NCBI RefSeq assembly: GCF_000374865.1
Contig: NZ_KB895457.1
Location: forward strand, 62,001 to 126,000
Source of the DNA: Arthrobacter sp. 135MFCol5.1
GTDB taxonomy: Bacteria > Actinomycetota > Actinomycetes > Actinomycetales > Micrococcaceae
DNA: 64,000 nt
Direction of reading: 5' to 3'
Shown: one piece after another, positions 60,101-64,000 of the stretch
How positions within the stretch are numbered: position 1 is the first letter of the stretch
Layout: each line of letters opens with the position of its first letter
Translations under genes and position numbers: made by a program
The notes under the pieces: model-generated
The model's database searches: none
Told to the model about the DNA's origin: nothing
The model's input: only the letters and a program-made list of their open reading frames with translations

Positions 60101-61165
60101 TTGGAAGAACTGCGCATCGAAGCCAACGGCAACCTTGGCCCCATCGATTCATCCCGGATTCCGCGCTACGCAGGTGCCGCCACCTATGCCCGGCTGCCCC
60201 GCCTGGACCAGGTGGCCAAGGCTGACGTCACGGTGGTGGGTGTCCCCTTCGATTCCGGAGTGTCCTACCGGCCCGGCGCCCGCTTCGGTGCCAACCACGT
60301 CCGCGAGGCCAGCAGGCTGCTGCGCCCCTACAACCCGGCCTGGGACGTCAGCCCGTTCGAGAACATCCAGGTGGCCGACGCCGGGGATATGGCGGTCAAC
60401 CCGTTCAACATCAACGAGGCCATCGAAACCATCCAGCAGAACGCATTGGACCTGACCGCGGCCGGCAGCAGGCTGCTGACCCTGGGCGGGGACCACACCA
60501 TCGCGCTGCCATTGCTTCGGGCGGCTGCCGAGCGTGCCGGCGGCCCCATCGCCATGCTGCACTTCGACGCCCACCTGGATACCTGGGACACCTACTTCGG
60601 CGCGGAATACACCCACGGCACCCCGTTCCGCCGCGCCGTTGAGGAGGGCATCCTGGATACCGAGGCGATCAGCCACATCGGCACCCGCGGCCCGCTTTAC
60701 GGCAAGAAGGACCTCGACGACGACCACCGCTTCGGGTTCGGCATCGTCACCTCCGCCGACGTCTACTACCAGGGCGTCCTGGAGACGGTGGCCAAGGTCC
60801 GCGACCGGATCGGCAGCCGCCCGCTCTACATCTCCGTGGACATTGACGTCCTGGACCCCGCGCACGCGCCTGGAACCGGCACGCCGGAAGCCGGCGGCAT
60901 CACCAGCCGCGAACTCCTGGAGATCATCCGCGGCTTCCGCGGCATGAACCTGGTGGGCGCCGACGTCGTCGAAGTATCCCCGGCCTACGACCACGCCGAG
61001 ATCACCGGCGTCGCGGCCAGCCACGTCGCGTACGAGCTGGTGACCCTGATGGCGGACAACGCCGTTCCCGGGGACCGCTTCGGTGCGGCAAACGGCTACG
61101 AGGCCCAGGCGCTGGGCCGGGAGGCCCACCGGCCCGCCGGTTTCGCTGCGGCCGCCAAGGAGTAG
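60101..61165 (+). CDS. speB: Ureohydrolase (agmatinase/guanidinobutyrase family)
   Basis: Manganese enzyme that hydrolyses a guanidino compound to an amine and urea. 354 residues. Metal ligands are present in [15 protein letters not shown] (~127-141), [27 protein letters not shown] (~149-175) and [22 protein letters not shown] (~246-267). The start is TTG at 60101 after GAAGGAGAGG. The family covers agmatinase (putrescine product), guanidinobutyrase and guanidinopropionase, and sequence alone does not decide. The downstream ThDP decarboxylase makes 4-guanidinobutyrate (ketoarginine route) attractive. The symbol is a family label only. Confidence 0.85.
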   Translation: MEELRIEANGNLGPIDSSRIPRYAGAATYARLPRLDQVAKADVTVVGVPFDSGVSYRPGARFGANHVREASRLLRPYNPAWDVSPFENIQVADAGDMAVNPFNINEAIETIQQNALDLTAAGSRLLTLGGDHTIALPLLRAAAERAGGPIAMLHFDAHLDTWDTYFGAEYTHGTPFRRAVEEGILDTEAISHIGTRGPLYGKKDLDDDHRFGFGIVTSADVYYQGVLETVAKVRDRIGSRPLYISVDIDVLDPAHAPGTGTPEAGGITSRELLEIIRGFRGMNLVGADVVEVSPAYDHAEITGVAASHVAYELVTLMADNAVPGDRFGAANGYEAQALGREAHRPAGFAAAAKE

Positions 61166-61169
61166 ATCC

Positions 61170-62873
61170 ATGACCGAACCTGTACACCCCACTCCTGCCG
61201 GCGCCCCCGGGGGAGGCGCGCGCAATGGCGGGGATCTCGTCGTCGAAACGCTTGAAGCCCTGGGCGCCAAGACGGTGTTCGGCATTCCGGGCCAGCACGC
61301 CTTGGGACTCTTTGATGCGATGGGCCGCGGCAACCTGCAGTTCGTCTCCTCGCGGGTGGAGAACAACTCTGCCTTCGCCGCCGACGGCTACTCCCGAGCC
61401 ACGGGAGAGGTCGGCGTTCTCTTCCTCTCCACCGGCCCCGGCGCGCTGACGTCCCTGGCCGGGCTGCAGGAGGCCTATGCCACCGGCGTGCCGATGGTGG
61501 TGGTGGCAAGCCAAATTCCGCTCGAAGGCCTCGGTGCCCGCCGGAAGGGCATGCTGCACCAGCTCGATGACCAGAAGGCCTCGGCCGCCAACGTCACCAA
61601 GAGCCAGCGGCTGATCCAGCACGCGTCCGGCATCCCCTCGGCCATCCAGGACGCCTGGACCGAGGCGATCTCCTCGCCGCAGGGCCCGGTGTGGCTCGAA
61701 ATCCCGCAGAACGTCCTGCTGGATCCCATCATGGTGCCGCCGGTGGAGGATGCGCTCGCCGAGGCCGCGGACAACCCGCCGCGCGTTGAACTGGTCCGCG
61801 AGGCCGTGTCCTGGCTTTCGGAGGCGAAGCGCCCGGCGATCATTGCCGGCGGCGGCACCCGGCGCGGCCGCGCGGAAAAGTCCCTGCTGTCCCTAGCCGA
61901 GAAGCTCCGCGCCCCGGTGATCTGCACGCCCGGCGGCAACGGCGCGTTCCCCTGGAACCATGAACTCTCACTCCAGTCCTGGATCGAGGACCAGCTCATG
62001 ACGGAGCTGCTCGAGGACGCCGACGTGCTGGTGGTCATCGGCTCCTCACTCGGCGAGGTCACGTCCAACTACTTCACGTTCGAGCCGCGCGGCCGGATCA
62101 TCCAGATCGACGCCGAACCCCGGGTCCTGGAGTCGAACCGGCCGGGCCTGGGCATCCGTGCCGACGCCGGCCAGGCGCTGGCGGCGCTCGACGGCGCCCT
62201 GACGGAGCCGCACGGGGAACAGGCGGACTGGCACGGCACCTCGCCCGAGGACTTGGTCAGGGACACGCTCGCCAAGGTCAAGGCCCGGCTCGAGTCCCAG
62301 GACCTCGGCAAGGAACTGAAGTTCATGGCGGACATCCGTGAGGCAGTGCCGGCGGACATGCAGACGTTCTGGGACATGACCATCAGCGCCTATTGGGGCT
62401 GGTCCTGTTGGGACGCCCGCCAGGGCCAGTTCCACTCGGCCCAGGGCGCCGGCGGGCTCGGTTTCGGCTTCCCGGCGGCGATCGGCGGTGCGGTGGGACT
62501 GGAAACCACCGGCAAGGGCGCCAACGCCGCCCGGGTGCTGGCAGTGTCCGGGGACGGTTCGGCGATGTATTCCATTGCCGAGCTGGCCACTGCCAAGCAG
62601 CACAACGTGCCGGTCACCTGGCTGATCGTGGACGACGGCGGCTATGGCATCCTGCGCGAGTACATGGTGGGTGCCTTCGGCAAGGCCACGGCCACCGAAC
62701 TGGCCCGCCCCGACTTCGTGAAGCTGGCGGAGTCCTTCGGCGTGCCGGCAACCCGGGTGGCCCCGGAGGATGTGGGGAACGCACTCAAGGCAGCGTTCGC
62801 CGCAGACGGCCCCAACGTCGTCGTGGTTGAAACGCTCCTGAAGATGTTCGCGCCCACCCATCTGGACCGCTGA
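61170..62873 (+). CDS. ThDP-dependent enzyme, acetolactate-synthase/decarboxylase family
   Basis: 567 residues. N-terminal ThDP domain with GIPGQHALGLFDAM (~41-54), the catalytic Glu in SRVENNSAFAADGYSRATG (~62-80), and STGPGALTSLAGLQEAYA; a central domain with IAGGGTRRGRAEKSLLSLAE; and the C-terminal VSGDGSAMYSIAELATAKQHNVPVTWLIVDDGGYGILREY (~455-494) with the ThDP-binding GDG...N(D)DG motif. There is no FAD-type large insert pattern of biosynthetic ALS. Located 4 bases after the ureohydrolase. A 2-ketoarginine decarboxylase (AruI-like) or other 2-oxo-acid decarboxylase is inferred from context. Confidence 0.82.
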   Translation: MTEPVHPTPAGAPGGGARNGGDLVVETLEALGAKTVFGIPGQHALGLFDAMGRGNLQFVSSRVENNSAFAADGYSRATGEVGVLFLSTGPGALTSLAGLQEAYATGVPMVVVASQIPLEGLGARRKGMLHQLDDQKASAANVTKSQRLIQHASGIPSAIQDAWTEAISSPQGPVWLEIPQNVLLDPIMVPPVEDALAEAADNPPRVELVREAVSWLSEAKRPAIIAGGGTRRGRAEKSLLSLAEKLRAPVICTPGGNGAFPWNHELSLQSWIEDQLMTELLEDADVLVVIGSSLGEVTSNYFTFEPRGRIIQIDAEPRVLESNRPGLGIRADAGQALAALDGALTEPHGEQADWHGTSPEDLVRDTLAKVKARLESQDLGKELKFMADIREAVPADMQTFWDMTISAYWGWSCWDARQGQFHSAQGAGGLGFGFPAAIGGAVGLETTGKGANAARVLAVSGDGSAMYSIAELATAKQHNVPVTWLIVDDGGYGILREYMVGAFGKATATELARPDFVKLAESFGVPATRVAPEDVGNALKAAFAADGPNVVVVETLLKMFAPTHLDR

Positions 62874-62994
62874 ACCCAAGGCTTCCGCGCATACGCTCCC
62901 TTACGCGCCGGCAACGGCTGCGTGGGGGAGCGTCGGCATTTAAGCGACATCCACGACAATAACTTCGTTTCCCTAAGCAACCTTTTGCTGGTAC

Positions 62995-63011
62995 AGTTGC
63001 TTGCAGCAACT
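62995..63011. promoter_or_regulatory. MarR operator before the gene at 63030
   Basis: AGTTGC-TTGCA-GCAACT is a perfect 6-5-6 inverted repeat, 18 bases before the ATG. It overlaps the possible -10 TACAGT (62992-62997). The same AGTTGC/GCAACT half-sites form the outer part of the repeat at 51460. Confidence 0.75.
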
Positions 63012-63029
63012 AATTCTTTAGGGAGGATC

Positions 63030-63512
63030 ATGTCTGTCGCACCGGCCACCGCAGCCGACCTCGTCAGCCATATCTATGACCTCCAGCGCGCGCTGCGCTG
63101 CGTCACCATGGTCAACGTCAAAGGTCAAGATACGGGCATCGCACTCCAAGGCGTGCTCAAGTTCATTGGCGAAGGGGAAACCCGTGCCGCGCACCTCGCC
63201 GAACGGCTGGGGGTCAGCGCTCCTGTCCTCAGCCGGCACGTCGCGGAACTGGCGGACGCCGGCCTGGTGCTTCGCACTCCGGACCCCGACGACGGGAGGG
63301 CCCAGCTGCTGGCCCTCTCACCCAAGGGAAAGGAAAAGCTCGCAGAGCTGGTGCGCCACCGGGCAGAAACCCTGCAGGGCTACCTCGCCGACTGGAACGA
63401 GGACGACGCCGTTGCAACCGCCGCGATGCTGAACAAGCTCACCGCATCCCTGAAGAATTCCATCCGGGCAAGGGCGGCCGGAACCACCAACGAACACGCA
63501 GGAGTCAACTAA
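63030..63512 (+). CDS. MarR-family transcriptional regulator
   Basis: 160 residues. Winged helix ALQGVLKFIGEGETRAAHLAERLGVSAPVLSRHVAELADAGLVLRTPDPDDGRAQLLALSPKG (~37-98). The ATG at 63030 follows GGGAGG. The stop overlaps the start of the MFS gene (TAATG), so regulator and exporter form one translational unit under the upstream palindrome. Ligand unknown. Confidence 0.92.
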   Translation: MSVAPATAADLVSHIYDLQRALRCVTMVNVKGQDTGIALQGVLKFIGEGETRAAHLAERLGVSAPVLSRHVAELADAGLVLRTPDPDDGRAQLLALSPKGKEKLAELVRHRAETLQGYLADWNEDDAVATAAMLNKLTASLKNSIRARAAGTTNEHAGVN

Positions 63513-64000
63513 TGGCCAACGTCACCGCCGCCGCGGACCAGGAGCAGGAGCGCCAGCGCCAGCGCTCCGCTAAACAGGAATCGCGGCAATCCAAGCGCCA
63601 CGAACCCGGCGCACCCATGAACCACCGGCAGATCATGGAAGCCCTGACCGGCCTCCTTGCCGCCTTCTTCACCGCCATCCTCAGCAGCACCATCGTGGCG
63701 AACGCGCTGCCCACCATCATGTCCGAGCTCAAGGGCACCCAGACCGACTTCGCTTGGGTCATCACGGCCGCCCTGCTGGCCAACGCTGCCACCACCCCCA
63801 TCTGGGGCAAGCTCGCCGACCTCTTCGACAAAAAGGTCCTGGTCCAGCTGAGCATCGTGATCTTCGTTGCCGGCTCGGTCATGGCAGGTTTCTCCGAAAA
63901 CATTCCGTTCCTGCTCACCGCCCGCGTGATCCAAGGCATCGCCATGGGCGGGCTGACCGCCCTGGCGCAGGCCATCATCGGCTCCATCATCCCGCCGCGC
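63512..64000 (+). CDS. MFS exporter, DHA2/EmrB-type (partial, runs off the window)
   Basis: Only the first 163 codons are inside the window. After a hydrophilic Gln/Arg-rich head (~1-40) come ALTGLLAAFFTAILSSTIVANALPTIMSEL (~44-73), with the LSSTIVANALP motif of the 14-segment DHA2 family, then TDFAWVITAALLANAATTPIWGKLADLFDKK (~77-107) containing motif A, and VIQGIAMGGLTALAQAIIG (~140-158). It starts at ATG 63512, overlapping the MarR stop. Proton-driven drug export is expected. Confidence 0.92.
   Translation, partial: MANVTAAADQEQERQRQRSAKQESRQSKRHEPGAPMNHRQIMEALTGLLAAFFTAILSSTIVANALPTIMSELKGTQTDFAWVITAALLANAATTPIWGKLADLFDKKVLVQLSIVIFVAGSVMAGFSENIPFLLTARVIQGIAMGGLTALAQAIIGSIIPPR

Overview
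The window reads as chromosome from a high-G+C actinobacterium, most likely an Arthrobacter/Pseudarthrobacter-type soil organism. The reasons are strong third-position G/C bias, frequent GTG and TTG starts, a DtxR almost co-linear with the diphtheria protein, c-di-AMP (ydaO-type) riboswitches in front of secreted cell-wall hydrolases, and large sugar-catabolic clusters. No phage, insertion sequence, integrase, CRISPR array or rRNA was seen. The one RNA gene found is a tRNA-Arg(CCT).

Layout. 1-4.2 kb: DtxR/IdeR iron regulator, then three secreted peptidoglycan hydrolases (one M23, two NlpC/P60-type), the first two each behind its own c-di-AMP riboswitch. 4.2-8.2 kb: HNH nuclease and a molybdenum-cofactor/formate-dehydrogenase maturation set (MobA-like/DUF6457 fusion, MoeA, FdhD). 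8.2-11.3 kb: GH38 alpha-mannosidase. 11.5-16.8 kb: an HTH/membrane-protein pair facing an ABC-F ATPase plus ABC exporter operon with a promoter-proximal attenuator-like hairpin. 16.8-28.8 kb: housekeeping genes (Nudix, DUF6314, tRNA-Arg, DUF998, inositol-phosphatase family, PcrA helicase), a TetR-controlled redox operon, a lipoprotein, and sucCD.

28.9-40.3 kb is the most interesting part: two GntR regulators, two anion-symporter-type MFS carriers, two paralogous SDR dehydrogenases, a 3-hydroxyacyl-CoA-dehydrogenase-like oxidoreductase, a TIM-barrel sugar isomerase/epimerase-family protein, a dihydroxyacetone-kinase-type kinase, an RpiB-type isomerase and a triosephosphate-isomerase homologue. 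Kinase + TPI-like + RpiB-like is the signature of tetrulose (erythrulose) catabolism to D-erythrose 4-phosphate. The 3-hydroxyacid dehydrogenase and TIM-barrel protein suggest that the tetrulose is produced by oxidation and decarboxylation of a five-carbon sugar acid. This is a pathway hypothesis, not a demonstrated function.

40.2-54.5 kb: ArsR/SRPBCC pair, a tautomerase, and a complete-looking myo-inositol locus (iolC, aldolase, iolD, iolA, iolE, iolG, sugar porter; iolR-iolB on the opposite strand). A shared motif, ATGTC-N4-CAA(A/G), lies at the iol promoter, the iolR promoter and the tautomerase promoter, so the tautomerase may belong to the inositol regulon. A MarR/MFS pair is inserted in this region. 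54.7-57.6 kb: LOG-family protein, erythrin-VIT1-type iron/manganese transporter and a small acidic protein. 57.6-62.9 kb: sodium:solute symporter, XRE-cupin regulator, ureohydrolase (agmatinase family) and ThDP-dependent decarboxylase-like enzyme, possibly a guanidino-compound module. 63.0-64.0 kb: a MarR regulator and the beginning of a DHA2-type MFS exporter that runs off the end.
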